Shown: one piece after another, positions 7,823 through 16,022 of the stretch
Position numbering within the stretch: position 1 is the first letter of the stretch
Layout: every line of letters starts with the position of its first letter
Assembly (NCBI GenBank): GCA_031414415.1
Contig: JANNVK010000087.1
Span: 1-20,197 of the forward strand
Direction: 5' to 3'
DNA from: JANNVK01 sp031414415
GTDB taxonomy: Bacteria; Acidobacteriota; Blastocatellia; Pyrinomonadales; Pyrinomonadaceae
Length of the DNA: 20,197 bases
Made by a program: the position numbers and the translations under genes
Notes under the pieces: model-generated
Database searches by the model: none
What the model was told of the DNA's origin: nothing
The model's input: the letters and a program-made list of their open reading frames with translations, nothing else

Positions 7823-10522
7823 ATGAAACTAACATTTAACTTTTTACGATTTTCAACACTGATCGCGGTGCTTATTATTTGTGCAACGGCAACGCTTGCC
7901 CAAACAACTGCATTCACTTATCAAGGACGCTTTTCTGATTCGACCTTGCCGCAGCCGACTAGCGGCAGTTACGAAATGCAATATAAACTTTTCGATACTC
8001 CAACGGTTGGGACAGGTTTGCAAAACGGAACAACGCAGACTGTTTCGAGCGTTTCGGTTGTCAACGGCATTTTTACTGTTCAATTAGATTTTGGCGGCGG
8101 AGCATTTCGGGCAAATTCAATTTTTGTGGAAATCGGCGTTCGTCCGGTTGGAAGTGCGGCGGCGTTTACAGTTCTTGGACCTCGCCAGCAAATTACAGCC
8201 GCACCTTTAGCGGTTCGCAGCCAGATTTCAGATTTAGCCGAAATTGCTGGTGATTCTGCTGCACTCGGCGGAATAGTTGCGAATCAATACGTGCAGACCA
8301 ACGATTCACGACTCGCAGATGACCGCAATCCAACTGTGGGAAGTCCGAATTATGTTCAAAATGGCACCGCACCGCAAGCATCATCGAATTTCAATATCTC
8401 GAGCGACGGCATAGTCGGCGGAACGCTGACCGCGAATATTGTGAAAGCGACCACGCAATTTAACATCGGTGCAAATCGTGTTTTGAGCGTTGGCGGAGGA
8501 AATATTTTCGCAGGTCTCAATACGGGAACAGTTACAACGGGCGGCGACAATTCATTTTTCGGAACAAACGCTGGAATGACTAATGTAACAGGTTTTAACA
8601 ATGCGTTTTTCGGCACGGATGCCGGTCGCACCAACACGGCAGCGAACAATTCGTTTTTTGGACGAAGTGCCGGATTCGCGACAACGACAGGCGGAAGCAA
8701 TTCATTTTTCGGGTTAGATGCCGGGCGATTTAATACGATGGGCGAAAATAACTCGTTTTTCGGGCTTAGTGCAGGACAAAATAATACGACGGGCAGCAAT
8801 AATTCGGCTCTCGGTAATTCAGCAAATTTTTCTGTGAATAACTTGAGTTTTGCGACCGCTATCGGAGCAGGTTCGGTGGTTTCAAATTCAAACACAATCG
8901 CTTTAGGACGTAACGATGGCAGCGATACAGTCCGTATTTTCGGTCTTGGTGCAGCGGGCGGAACTACATTGTGCCGTAATGCTTCAAACCAAATCTCAAC
9001 TTGCACCGCAAGCAGCGGCAGTTTTATTGATAATTCAACCGCTCTGCAAGCAACATCAAATTTCAATATCAGCGGAAACGGAACAGTTGGTGGAACAGTT
9101 TCAGGGAATATTGTTAATTCCGCGACAAATTTCAGAATCGGCGGAACAACCGTTTTCAGCACTCCAAACGGAACAAGTGTCGTCATCGGACAATCCGCAA
9201 ATCATAACTTGGTTGGCAGTAACAGCACTTTTTTGGGCTTCAAAGCCGGACAAGTTTCAAATAGTTTTAGTCAGGCGAACACGTTTATCGGAAGCGAAGC
9301 CGGCGCAACAAACACAGGCGGCGGCAATAATACTTTTGTCGGCAAAGATGCCGGATTTTTCAACACTACCGGTTCGCTCAATTCGTTTTTCGGAAGTTCG
9401 GCGGGAAAATCGAATTCCACGGCTGACGCTAATTCATTTTTCGGTTACGAATCGGGACTTGTGAATTCGACCGGAACGCGAAATTCATTTTTCGGCTTTC
9501 AAACAGGAAGGGCGAGTCAAACCGTCAACGATAACTCATTTTTCGGTTATCAATCGGGCAACGCAACAACCGGCGGAAGCAATTCATTTTTCGGAAGTTC
9601 GGCAGGTTCGACCAATAATTCGGGTGCGGGAAATTCATTTTTTGGCAATTCGTCGGGCGGTGCGAACATCGGCGGCAGTAACAACGCATTTTTTGGCAGT
9701 AATTCCGGTTCATTAAATACGTCGGGCATCGAAAATTCGTTTTTCGGCAGCGGTGCGGGCGATAACACTTCAACCGGAAACGGTAATTCGGTCTTCGGTT
9801 TTCAAGCCGGATCGCTTGTTGGCAGTGCGGCTTTCAATACGGTCATCGGTTACAAAGCCGGAATATCCAATTTTGGAAATAATAATACGTTTCTCGGTGC
9901 AAACTCTAACACTTTTGGAGCAACATATAATCATTCAACCGCCATCGGTGCGGATTCGTTTTTCTCAGCAAACAACGTAATTGTTCTCGGCACGGATTTA
10001 GATACCGTTCAGGTTCCCAACAACATAAAAGTTTTCGGTAATACCCTGATCGGCGATATGTTTGCGTCGGGAAATGTTGATATTCAGGGTAATTTGCATC
10101 TGCTGAATCTTTCATCCGGCGGTTCGACACAGGTTTGCCGCAACGCTTCCGCCAATCTTTCGGTGTGTTCGTCGAGCCTTCGTTACAAAACAAATATCGG
10201 AGCGTATTCGGGCGGATTAAGTCTGCTCAGTAGATTAAAACCGCTCACATTCGACTGGAAAGACGGCGGAATGCACGATCTCGGTTTCGGTGCGGAAGAC
10301 GTTGAAAAAGTCGATCCGCTACTCGTAATTTACAACGAAAACGGACAAGTTGAAGGCGTAAAATACGACCGCCTGACAACAGTTTTGGTAAATTCCGTCA
10401 AAGAACAGCAAACCCAAATAGAAGTCCAAGCCGAGCAAATTAAACTGATGCAAACGCAAATCGAAGCGTTGAAAGCAATCGTTTGTGCTGTGAATCCGAC
10501 GGCGAAAATCTGCGGTAAATAA
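7823..10522 (+). CDS. Exported fibre-like protein with YadA-head-like repeats and peptidase S74 chaperone domain
   Basis: 899 residues with a signal peptide (LIAVLIICATATLAQ). Residues 28-140 form a conserved N-terminal module (FTYQGRF, then GPRQQITAAPLAVRS) typical of acidobacterial tail-fibre-like secreted proteins. Two blocks of a short repeat, consensus NSFFGxxAGxxNTTG, follow: about five copies near residues 240-335 and about thirteen near 465-700. They resemble the beta-roll of trimeric YadA heads. Each block ends in a related LCRNAS/VCRNAS motif. The C-terminus is an intramolecular chaperone of endosialidase domain (peptidase S74) starting at SSLRYKTNIG, with Ser784 and Lys789 where the family's SDxRLK self-cleavage motif sits, then FGAEDVEKVDP and a terminal coiled coil (QTQIEVQAEQIKLMQTQIEAL). 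Known S74 domains drive trimerisation and then cut themselves off, so the product is probably a trimeric surface fibre. No phage genes surround it. Confidence 0.88.
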   Translation: MKLTFNFLRFSTLIAVLIICATATLAQTTAFTYQGRFSDSTLPQPTSGSYEMQYKLFDTPTVGTGLQNGTTQTVSSVSVVNGIFTVQLDFGGGAFRANSIFVEIGVRPVGSAAAFTVLGPRQQITAAPLAVRSQISDLAEIAGDSAALGGIVANQYVQTNDSRLADDRNPTVGSPNYVQNGTAPQASSNFNISSDGIVGGTLTANIVKATTQFNIGANRVLSVGGGNIFAGLNTGTVTTGGDNSFFGTNAGMTNVTGFNNAFFGTDAGRTNTAANNSFFGRSAGFATTTGGSNSFFGLDAGRFNTMGENNSFFGLSAGQNNTTGSNNSALGNSANFSVNNLSFATAIGAGSVVSNSNTIALGRNDGSDTVRIFGLGAAGGTTLCRNASNQISTCTASSGSFIDNSTALQATSNFNISGNGTVGGTVSGNIVNSATNFRIGGTTVFSTPNGTSVVIGQSANHNLVGSNSTFLGFKAGQVSNSFSQANTFIGSEAGATNTGGGNNTFVGKDAGFFNTTGSLNSFFGSSAGKSNSTADANSFFGYESGLVNSTGTRNSFFGFQTGRASQTVNDNSFFGYQSGNATTGGSNSFFGSSAGSTNNSGAGNSFFGNSSGGANIGGSNNAFFGSNSGSLNTSGIENSFFGSGAGDNTSTGNGNSVFGFQAGSLVGSAAFNTVIGYKAGISNFGNNNTFLGANSNTFGATYNHSTAIGADSFFSANNVIVLGTDLDTVQVPNNIKVFGNTLIGDMFASGNVDIQGNLHLLNLSSGGSTQVCRNASANLSVCSSSLRYKTNIGAYSGGLSLLSRLKPLTFDWKDGGMHDLGFGAEDVEKVDPLLVIYNENGQVEGVKYDRLTTVLVNSVKEQQTQIEVQAEQIKLMQTQIEALKAIVCAVNPTAKICGK

Positions 10523-10532
10523 TCGAATAAAT

Positions 10533-11066
10533 ATGAACAAACTACTAAATAAATTAGCCGAGATTTGTATTTGCATCGCGTTCTTGGGTTTGATTGCCAA
10601 AGCCCAAATCGCAAGTAACGGAAACTATACGCTGACCCAAACCGTAATTGCGAATGGCGGTGCAAGCGGAAACGGTGCGAGCATTAGCGGAAATTATTCC
10701 ATCGAAGGAACAATCGGACAATCCGCCGCCGGAACGAATCAGCAAGCCGCGACTTTTAATTTCAAACCCGGGTTTTGGACAGCTCAACCGCTTGCCCCGA
10801 CTGCGGCTGCGGTTTCGATTACGGGCAGAATCTTAACGGCGAGCGGACGCGGAATCCGCAATGTTCGCGTAACTTTAACGGCACCAAGCGGCGAAGTTCG
10901 GACAGTAATTTCAAGTTCGTTCGGCTATTTTCGTTTCAATGAAGTTGCCGCAGGCGAGACTTATATTTGTAGCGTTTTCGCTAAACGCTACACATTAAAC
11001 CCAGAATCCGCATTAGAAAAAAAAGCAATTTTTAACCACAGATGCACACAGATAAACACAGGATGA
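10533..11066 (+). CDS. Secreted regulatory-like domain protein, C-terminus replaced by an inserted element
   Basis: 177 residues, starting 10 bp after the S74 gene, so probably the same transcript. A signal peptide (ICICIAFLGLIAKAQ) precedes the module NYTLTQTVIANGG...GTIGQSAAG...FKPGFW (about 30-82), widespread in acidobacterial exported proteins. A carboxypeptidase-regulatory-like domain follows at 93-154 (VSITGRILTASGRGI, SSFGYFRFNEVAAGETY, KRYT). It is a paralogue of the last domain of the 1606-residue protein (ISGRVLNANGRAIPK, NPFGYYRF, KRYTF). After KRYT the frame enters the inserted element, which supplies 23 foreign residues and the stop. The domain's final strand is missing, so the present product is probably unstable or impaired. 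Confidence 0.8.
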   Translation: MNKLLNKLAEICICIAFLGLIAKAQIASNGNYTLTQTVIANGGASGNGASISGNYSIEGTIGQSAAGTNQQAATFNFKPGFWTAQPLAPTAAAVSITGRILTASGRGIRNVRVTLTAPSGEVRTVISSSFGYFRFNEVAAGETYICSVFAKRYTLNPESALEKKAIFNHRCTQINTG

Positions 11067-11222
11067 AGAGAGATAAGGAAAAACCCAAATCATGTAAGCA
11101 TTGTTTTATCTTGCTTTTATCCGATTTCATCTGTGTTCATCTGTGGAAAAATTGGTTTCATTTTTAGATTATCTACACCACATTTTATTTAAAATTTCTC
11201 TAATGCGGAATTTGGGTTTAAA
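10995..11222. mobile_element. MITE-like 228-bp inverted-repeat insertion
   Basis: The ends are imperfect terminal inverted repeats of about 27 bp: TTAAACCCAGAATCCGCATT at the left, and a right end whose reverse complement reads TTAAACCCAAATTCCGCATT. An inner inverted repeat lies at 11036-11063 and 11118-11146 and is built on CCACAGATG and ACACAGAT, a motif class found in many environmental bacterial genomes. There is no coding sequence. The element sits exactly where a regulatory-like domain is interrupted and its 228 bp preserve the downstream frame. A clean target-site duplication is not resolved; TTTAAA/TTAAA at the borders is a candidate. Confidence 0.75.
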
Positions 11223-11288
11223 CAACCGACTGTCGTAGTTCCCGTAAATGAAGATTTAACGGATTTGAATTTCGTTGCAACTGAATAG
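11223..11288 (+). pseudogene. Displaced 3' end of the interrupted secreted gene
   Basis: Twenty-one codons and a TAG read QPTVVVPVNEDLTDLNFVAT plus a final E. They are in the same frame as the gene starting at 10533. The pattern matches the closing strand of the paralogue at 6200-6287 (SATENLTDVDFFAEQ). Joined across the element, KRYT-FK-QPTVVVP restores a normal C-terminus, so this is the original end of the gene. Confidence 0.75.
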
Positions 11289-11309
11289 AATCTGTCTGAA
11301 GAAAATTGA

Positions 11310-11392
11310 AAGGAGAGAAAATAGTGTCGAAAATTTAACGGCAAAGAAATCATTACTCGTTTTATTGATTGCAGAATTAGTATTTAAAAATA
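11310..11392 (+). other. Possible relic of a gene start
   Basis: A perfect AAGGAG (11310-11315) stands 8 bases before GTG 11324, but that frame stops after four codons. In an adjacent frame the bases encode a short hydrophobic stretch (LTAKKSLLVLLIAELVF) like a decayed signal peptide, ending in TGA. I see nothing else coding between 11289 and 11399; a degraded secreted-protein gene is a guess. Confidence 0.2.
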
Positions 11393-11399
11393 AATGAGA

Positions 11400-12254
11400 T
11401 TACAATCCAAAAAGTTCGCGGTCTTCCATGCCAAGTTCGGCAATTTTAGACATCAGAAAATCCGCGATTTCTTTATGAGTTCGGAGCGAATCTCGCTTGT
11501 CATAAAATTGCGAAAGCTCGACGGGTTTGCCGAAATGGACGCGGATTTTCTCGCCGCCAGTCCAATTTCCTAAAACTTGTTTCGCCAAATTATTTCCTAA
11601 ACCCGCAACAAAAACCGGCACAACTTGAACGTGCGAAGACATGACAATTTTGCCGACACCAGTTTGAGCCGGAAACATATCGTAAGGATTATCAGAGAAA
11701 TTTCGTTTACCTTCGGGATGAAGTCCGATAACATTTGGTTGATGTTCTGAACAAATCTGAACAAGGCGTTTCATCGAAAATTTATCAAATTCTCGCTTTA
11801 CGGCTTCGCGGTCTTCACGAAAAAACGGCGGAAACATCGAAAACCAACCCATTCCAAAATTTACAATCCAACCAAACGGCGAATCGTAAAAAAATTTTGC
11901 ACGCACCGGAAAATAAAGATTAAATTGGCGATTTGTGTGACGAAAAAGTGCTGTCGAAACAACATAAAGGTCAAAAAATGAACGATGGTTGGCAACTAAC
12001 AAAATCGGACGCGTCGAATCAGTTTGTTCAAAGTTTTCAAGCCCATAAATCTGCATCAAATTGTAAGTCGAAATTTTTATCCAAAGTGAACCGATGTGTC
12101 GTTGGCAAAATGTCATCAGCTTTTTTAAAAAACCTTGATTCATTCGGTTTGTCAGCTTAAATCCGAGGCGTTCGGTCGCAGAAATAAGCGAAAGTTCTTC
12201 GCGAGACGGAAGAAGTGCAGTTTCAGGTTTTGTTAGGCTTGTTTCGGATTTCAT
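11400..12254 (-). CDS. 1-acyl-sn-glycerol-3-phosphate acyltransferase-like (PlsC family)
   Basis: 284 residues. The lysophospholipid acyltransferase signatures are clear: NHRSFFD at 89-95 (NHxxxxD; His90/Asp95 catalytic pair), FFRED near 144-148, GLHPEGKRN at 177-185 (substrate-binding PEG block), and VVPVFVAGLG at 211-220. The family transfers an acyl chain to the sn-2 position of lysophosphatidate or related lysolipids at the cytoplasmic face of the inner membrane; the exact acceptor cannot be read from sequence. There is no strong transmembrane helix, so peripheral association is likely. The gene stands alone on this strand, divergent from the metalloprotease. No clear Shine-Dalgarno lies before its ATG. 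Confidence 0.88.
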   Translation of the reverse strand: MKSETSLTKPETALLPSREELSLISATERLGFKLTNRMNQGFLKKLMTFCQRHIGSLWIKISTYNLMQIYGLENFEQTDSTRPILLVANHRSFFDLYVVSTALFRHTNRQFNLYFPVRAKFFYDSPFGWIVNFGMGWFSMFPPFFREDREAVKREFDKFSMKRLVQICSEHQPNVIGLHPEGKRNFSDNPYDMFPAQTGVGKIVMSSHVQVVPVFVAGLGNNLAKQVLGNWTGGEKIRVHFGKPVELSQFYDKRDSLRTHKEIADFLMSKIAELGMEDRELFGL

Positions 12255-12356
12255 TTAAAGGATACAGTTTAGCTCAAACATCGGAATTTTTCATCGCTAG
12301 ATTAGCCAGAATCTTTCTTTTCGATTGACGCAAAACGTTTCGAAATAAGTTTGTTG

Positions 12357-12386
12357 TTTACATATCAAGCCGTTTATTGCAATAAT
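12357..12386 (+). promoter_or_regulatory. Candidate promoter of the secreted metalloprotease
   Basis: TTTACA (12357-12362) and AATAAT (12381-12386), each one base from the sigma-70 consensus, are separated by 18 bp in the divergent gap and point toward ATG 12494. The long leader (about 100 bases) is A+T-rich. Confidence 0.35.
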
Positions 12387-12493
12387 AAATCTATCCGTTA
12401 ACCAAATTACTTGAAAAAAAATAATCCCCAATTCAAAAATTTTAAATAATTGGTTTCAAAAAATGAATAAATAAATCTGGAGTTAAATTAAGT

Positions 12494-15382
12494 ATGACAA
12501 GACGATTTTTGTTTGTAAGTGTGACGCTTTTATCTTTGTTACTGTTTTCAAATATTTTTGCTGCAAAAAATATTGAACCAAACGCAATTTGGCGAGAAAT
12601 TGACGATGTTGTTTTAAAACAACGAAGCAACGAACGCTTGATAATTCCAGAGATTTATAAAACCTTTAAACTCAACAAAAAAGAACTTAATAAAATTTTA
12701 GAAAATGCACCTTTAGAAACATTTAGCTTGCAAAAAAATGATGAAGTCGTTTTAACATTGCCAATGCCTGACGGAAGTCTCTCACGTTTTAGAGTCCAAT
12801 CTTCGTCAATTATGGAAGCTCAGCTCGCGGCAAAATATCCTGAAATTACTAGTTTTATTGGACAAGGAATTGATGATCCGACAGCTACAACACGTTTTGA
12901 CCTTTCGCCTGTTGGCTTTCGGGCAATAATTTTGACTCAAAATGGCACAACTTTTGTTGAACCTTACGCCAAAGGTGATTCTGCAAATTACATTAGTTTT
13001 AACAAAAAAGACGTTGTCGAAAAAGATGATTCGTTTGAATGTTTGGTAGGTGGAAGTCCGCTTCTCGAGGAACCAAAAGCAGGATTTTTTGATTTTTCGG
13101 CACCGAATATCGTAATTAACGGCACAACTTTGCGGACATATCGGCTCGCAATGGCAGCAACCGGAGAATACACAACATTTTTTCGGTTAGCTGGCGACAC
13201 AGATGTTCAAGCAGTCGCGAGAGCTTTGGCAGCTATAAATACGACAATGAATCGTGTTAATGCGGTTTACGAACGCGATGTTTCTGTGCGGATGATTTTA
13301 GTTACAAACACAGATTTATTGATTTATACAAACGCCGCAACTGATCCTTACGTCAACACATCGGGCGACTTGAACGCGAATCAAGCGAACATCGATGCAG
13401 TGATTGGTTCGCCAAATTATGATATTGGGCATTTAGTTGGAACTGGCGGCGGCGGCGTTGCTTCATTAAATTCACCGTGTGGCGGAGGTAAAGCGAGAGG
13501 TTTAACTGGGCGTGGCACTCCCGTCGGCGATCCGTTTGATATTGATTATGTTGCTCACGAAATGGGACATCAATTTGGCGGTTTGCATACTTTTAACGGC
13601 TCAGTCGGCAATTGTGCTGGCGGAAATAGAAGTGCGTCAGCGGCATACGAAACAGGTAGCGGAATCACGATTATGGCTTACGCCGGAATTTGTGGAACGC
13701 AGAATTTGGCTCGCAACAGCATTGATACTTTTCACGTTAAGAGTCTCGAGCAAATCGTTGCATTTATCAACGGAAGTGGAAATTGCTCAGTAAATACAGC
13801 AACTAACAACTCGCCACCCGAAATTCCTACTGTTTCTGTAATGCAGTTTAATGTTCCGAAGCAAACACCTTTTTCCCTAACGGCTTCGACAACCGATGTC
13901 AATAACGATGCAATAACTTACGATTGGCAAGAATATAATTTGGGTGCTTTAACTGCTGTCGCACCAAATACTGATGCTGACGGCGTGAGACCGATTTTTC
14001 GTCCATATTTGCCGACAACTAGCGGAACTCGTTATTTTCCATCGCTCCAATATATTTTGAACAACGCAAATGTTCCGCCCGCGACTTACAATTGTGGCGG
14101 TTCAACGCCTTGTTTGACAGGCGAATTATTGCCGGCAATTGCCCGAACGATGAATTTTCAAGTTGTTGCGAGAGACAACAGAGCTGGCGGCGGTGGAATA
14201 AATACCGCAACCAAATCAGTTATAGTCGATGCGGCGAGCGGACCTTTTGTCGTTACTGCTCCGAATACAAATGTGGTTGCACCTTCAAGTGTTCCATTGA
14301 ATATTACTTGGAGTGTTGCGAACACAACCGCGGCTCCTGTCTCAGCCGCGAACGTTCGTATTCTGCTTTCGACTGACGGCGGACAAACTTTCCCGACAGT
14401 TTTATCAAACAGCACACTAAATGATGGAGCCGAAGTTGTAAATTTACCAAATTCGTCAAGTGCAACCGCACGAATCAAAGTAGAAGGCGAAGGCAAAATT
14501 TTCTTTGATGTTTCTGATACGAATTTTACAATTAGTGCAGCTTCTGTTCGCCGTTCGCCAATCGATTTCGATGGCGATGGCAAAACCGACATCTCAATTT
14601 TCCGCCCAAGCGTCGGCGAATGGTATTTCCAACGAAGCGGAAATGGTGTTATTAATGGAGCTCAATTTGGTGCTTCAAATGACAAGCCGATTCCAGCTGA
14701 TTATACCGGCGATGGAAAAACTGATTTAGCATTTTTCCGACCTTCGACTGGAAGTTGGTTTGTTTTGCGAAGCGAAGATTCGAGTTTTTTTGCCTTTCCT
14801 TTTGGTTTAGCAACTGATATTTTAACGCCTGGCGATTTCGACGGCGATGGCAAAGCTGATGTTGCAGTTTTCCGTCCATCAAACGGCGTTTGGTATATCA
14901 ACAGATCGACTGGCGGAACGACGATTCAGCAGTTCGGAACCAATGATGATCGACCTGTCGTGGCGGATTATGACGGCGATGGAAAGTCAGATATCGCAAT
15001 TTTCCGACCGTCAGTCGGCGAATGGTATTACCTTCGTAGTAGCGATTCGCAAGTCCGCGGAGCACAATTTGGAGCTTCAACCGACAAAACCGTGCAAGGC
15101 GATTACACTGGCGATGGCAAGGCAGATTTAGCGTTTTTCCGACCTTCGACTGGAAACTGGTTTGTCTTAAGAAGTGAAGATTCGAGCTTTTTCGCCTCGC
15201 CATTCGGAGTTTCGACAGACACACCAACAATCGGCGATTATGACGGCGATGGCAAATTTGACCAAGCGGTCTTCCGACCAAGCAACGGCGTTTGGTATGT
15301 AAATCGAAGCACCGCAGGCTTGCAAATTCAACAATTCGGAACAGGAACTGATTTGCCTGTCCCGAGTTATTATTTGCCGTAA
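12494..15382 (+). CDS. Secreted metzincin (reprolysin-like) zinc protease with C-terminal FG-GAP blades
   Basis: 962 residues; GGAG at 12479-12482 precedes the ATG. Signal peptide at 1-24 (FVSVTLLSLLLFSNIFA). Residues about 30-200 look like a propeptide (LPMPDGSLSRFRV, TTRFDLSPVGF), containing Cys183, which might act as a cysteine switch (inference). The catalytic domain (about 210-430) has the metzincin zinc motif HEMGHQFGGLH (His355, Glu356, His359, His365) and the Met-turn ITIMAYAG with Met394. Ig-like sandwiches follow (about 440-685). Residues 691-958 hold six blades of the type DxDGDGKxDxAxFRPSxGxWY, each with a Ca-binding DGDGK loop. It probably cleaves proteins outside the cell or at its surface; the substrate is unknown. 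The gene ends at a strong terminator. Confidence 0.9.
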   Translation: MTRRFLFVSVTLLSLLLFSNIFAAKNIEPNAIWREIDDVVLKQRSNERLIIPEIYKTFKLNKKELNKILENAPLETFSLQKNDEVVLTLPMPDGSLSRFRVQSSSIMEAQLAAKYPEITSFIGQGIDDPTATTRFDLSPVGFRAIILTQNGTTFVEPYAKGDSANYISFNKKDVVEKDDSFECLVGGSPLLEEPKAGFFDFSAPNIVINGTTLRTYRLAMAATGEYTTFFRLAGDTDVQAVARALAAINTTMNRVNAVYERDVSVRMILVTNTDLLIYTNAATDPYVNTSGDLNANQANIDAVIGSPNYDIGHLVGTGGGGVASLNSPCGGGKARGLTGRGTPVGDPFDIDYVAHEMGHQFGGLHTFNGSVGNCAGGNRSASAAYETGSGITIMAYAGICGTQNLARNSIDTFHVKSLEQIVAFINGSGNCSVNTATNNSPPEIPTVSVMQFNVPKQTPFSLTASTTDVNNDAITYDWQEYNLGALTAVAPNTDADGVRPIFRPYLPTTSGTRYFPSLQYILNNANVPPATYNCGGSTPCLTGELLPAIARTMNFQVVARDNRAGGGGINTATKSVIVDAASGPFVVTAPNTNVVAPSSVPLNITWSVANTTAAPVSAANVRILLSTDGGQTFPTVLSNSTLNDGAEVVNLPNSSSATARIKVEGEGKIFFDVSDTNFTISAASVRRSPIDFDGDGKTDISIFRPSVGEWYFQRSGNGVINGAQFGASNDKPIPADYTGDGKTDLAFFRPSTGSWFVLRSEDSSFFAFPFGLATDILTPGDFDGDGKADVAVFRPSNGVWYINRSTGGTTIQQFGTNDDRPVVADYDGDGKSDIAIFRPSVGEWYYLRSSDSQVRGAQFGASTDKTVQGDYTGDGKADLAFFRPSTGNWFVLRSEDSSFFASPFGVSTDTPTIGDYDGDGKFDQAVFRPSNGVWYVNRSTAGLQIQQFGTGTDLPVPSYYLP
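14564..15367 (+). repeat. 402-bp tandem duplication encoding FG-GAP blades 1-3 and 4-6
   Basis: Two consecutive 402-bp units (14564-14965 and 14966-15367) each encode three blades in the same order: RPSVGEWY with GAQFGAS; DYTGDGK, RPSTGxWFVLRSEDSSFF; then RPSNGVWYxNRS with IQQFGT. Landmarks such as CCTTCGACTG at 14741 and 15143 are 402 bp apart. Same-position blades resemble each other far more than neighbours do, so a three-blade unit duplicated as a block. Confidence 0.9.
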
Positions 15383-15406
15383 AAAGCAAATTAAAAACTA
15401 ATACAG

Positions 15407-15437
15407 GGCGATTGCATCGAATGCAGTCGCCTTTTTT
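15407..15437 (+). terminator. Strong intrinsic terminator
   Basis: GGCGATTGCAT pairs with ATGCAGTCGCC across a CGA loop (11-bp stem with one T-G wobble), followed at once by six Ts. It lies 25 bases after the metalloprotease stop. Confidence 0.92.
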
Positions 15438-15442
15438 ATGGA

Positions 15443-15973
15443 ATGGAAACACTCTGCGATAAATGCACTAAGCATTTTTACGATTCCGCACGTGCCGCTG
15501 GAGTTTACGAAAAAGCTATTCGAGCGTCTGTTCTCAAGTTAAAAAGCACGCCTTTTGCACCACAAAAAATCACCGATATTTTAGTAAATGCCTTTCACAA
15601 TTCGTCTTTTCAAGATACGTCTAAAATAATTTCAGTTCCACTTTCAAGGCAAAGATTTGCCGAACGAACCTTTAATCAAGCTGAGGTTTTATCAGCAAAA
15701 TTCGGGAAAACAATCGGCATTGAAGTCGATAATTTAAGCCTTGTCAGAATCACACAAGTTGAAAAACGCCGTGCCGGAATGGATAAAAAAGCACGCTTTG
15801 CGTCGGTCAACAACGCTTTCGATGTTGTCCGACCAAAACTCATCGAAAATCAAAATATTTTGCTGATTGACGATGTTTTTACAACCGGTGCAACAGTTTC
15901 AAATTGTGCAAAAATTCTCAAGAAAAAAGGTGCAAACAAAGTCTATATTTTAACCGTTGCTCGCACCGTTTAG
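15443..15973 (+). CDS. ComF-like phosphoribosyltransferase, N-terminally short
   Basis: 176 residues. The core matches ComF-type proteins: ARAAGVYEKAIRASVLKLK (17-34), ISVPLSRQRFAERTFNQAEVL (63-83, cut here by one residue in ordinary alignments), and a PRPP-binding loop ILLIDDVFTTGAT (139-151). Family members usually have 220-250 residues with a double zinc ribbon in front; here only one CDKC pair (residues 5-8) remains, so about 50-60 residues are missing. ComF proteins serve DNA uptake during transformation or a related nucleotide/DNA role. The ATG is 6 bases after the T-tract of the preceding terminator, with an in-frame TAA at 15392 and no other plausible start, so neither an upstream N-terminus nor its own promoter is evident. 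It converges on the RHS fragment ending at 16023. Confidence 0.8.
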   Translation: METLCDKCTKHFYDSARAAGVYEKAIRASVLKLKSTPFAPQKITDILVNAFHNSSFQDTSKIISVPLSRQRFAERTFNQAEVLSAKFGKTIGIEVDNLSLVRITQVEKRRAGMDKKARFASVNNAFDVVRPKLIENQNILLIDDVFTTGATVSNCAKILKKKGANKVYILTVARTV

Positions 15974-16022
15974 TTATCTTTTCGAAACTAAAATCCATCA
16001 TCAAGATTTGGTCTGGCTACGA

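Noticed and set aside
8356..9186. 276-codon antisense open frame opposite the S74 fibre gene
   Set aside because: It arises from the repetitive codons of the sense gene; its low-complexity, Pro/Val/Leu-rich peptide has no domain or start signal of its own.
7823..11066. Prophage tail-fibre region
   Set aside because: S74 and fibre-like repeats alone do not show a phage; no capsid, tail, portal or integrase genes are near and the protein has a Sec signal peptide.
14898..15452. 184-codon antisense open frame opposite the FG-GAP region
   Set aside because: It is a shadow of the duplicated blade codons, Arg/Cys-rich, without protein-like features, and covers the terminator.
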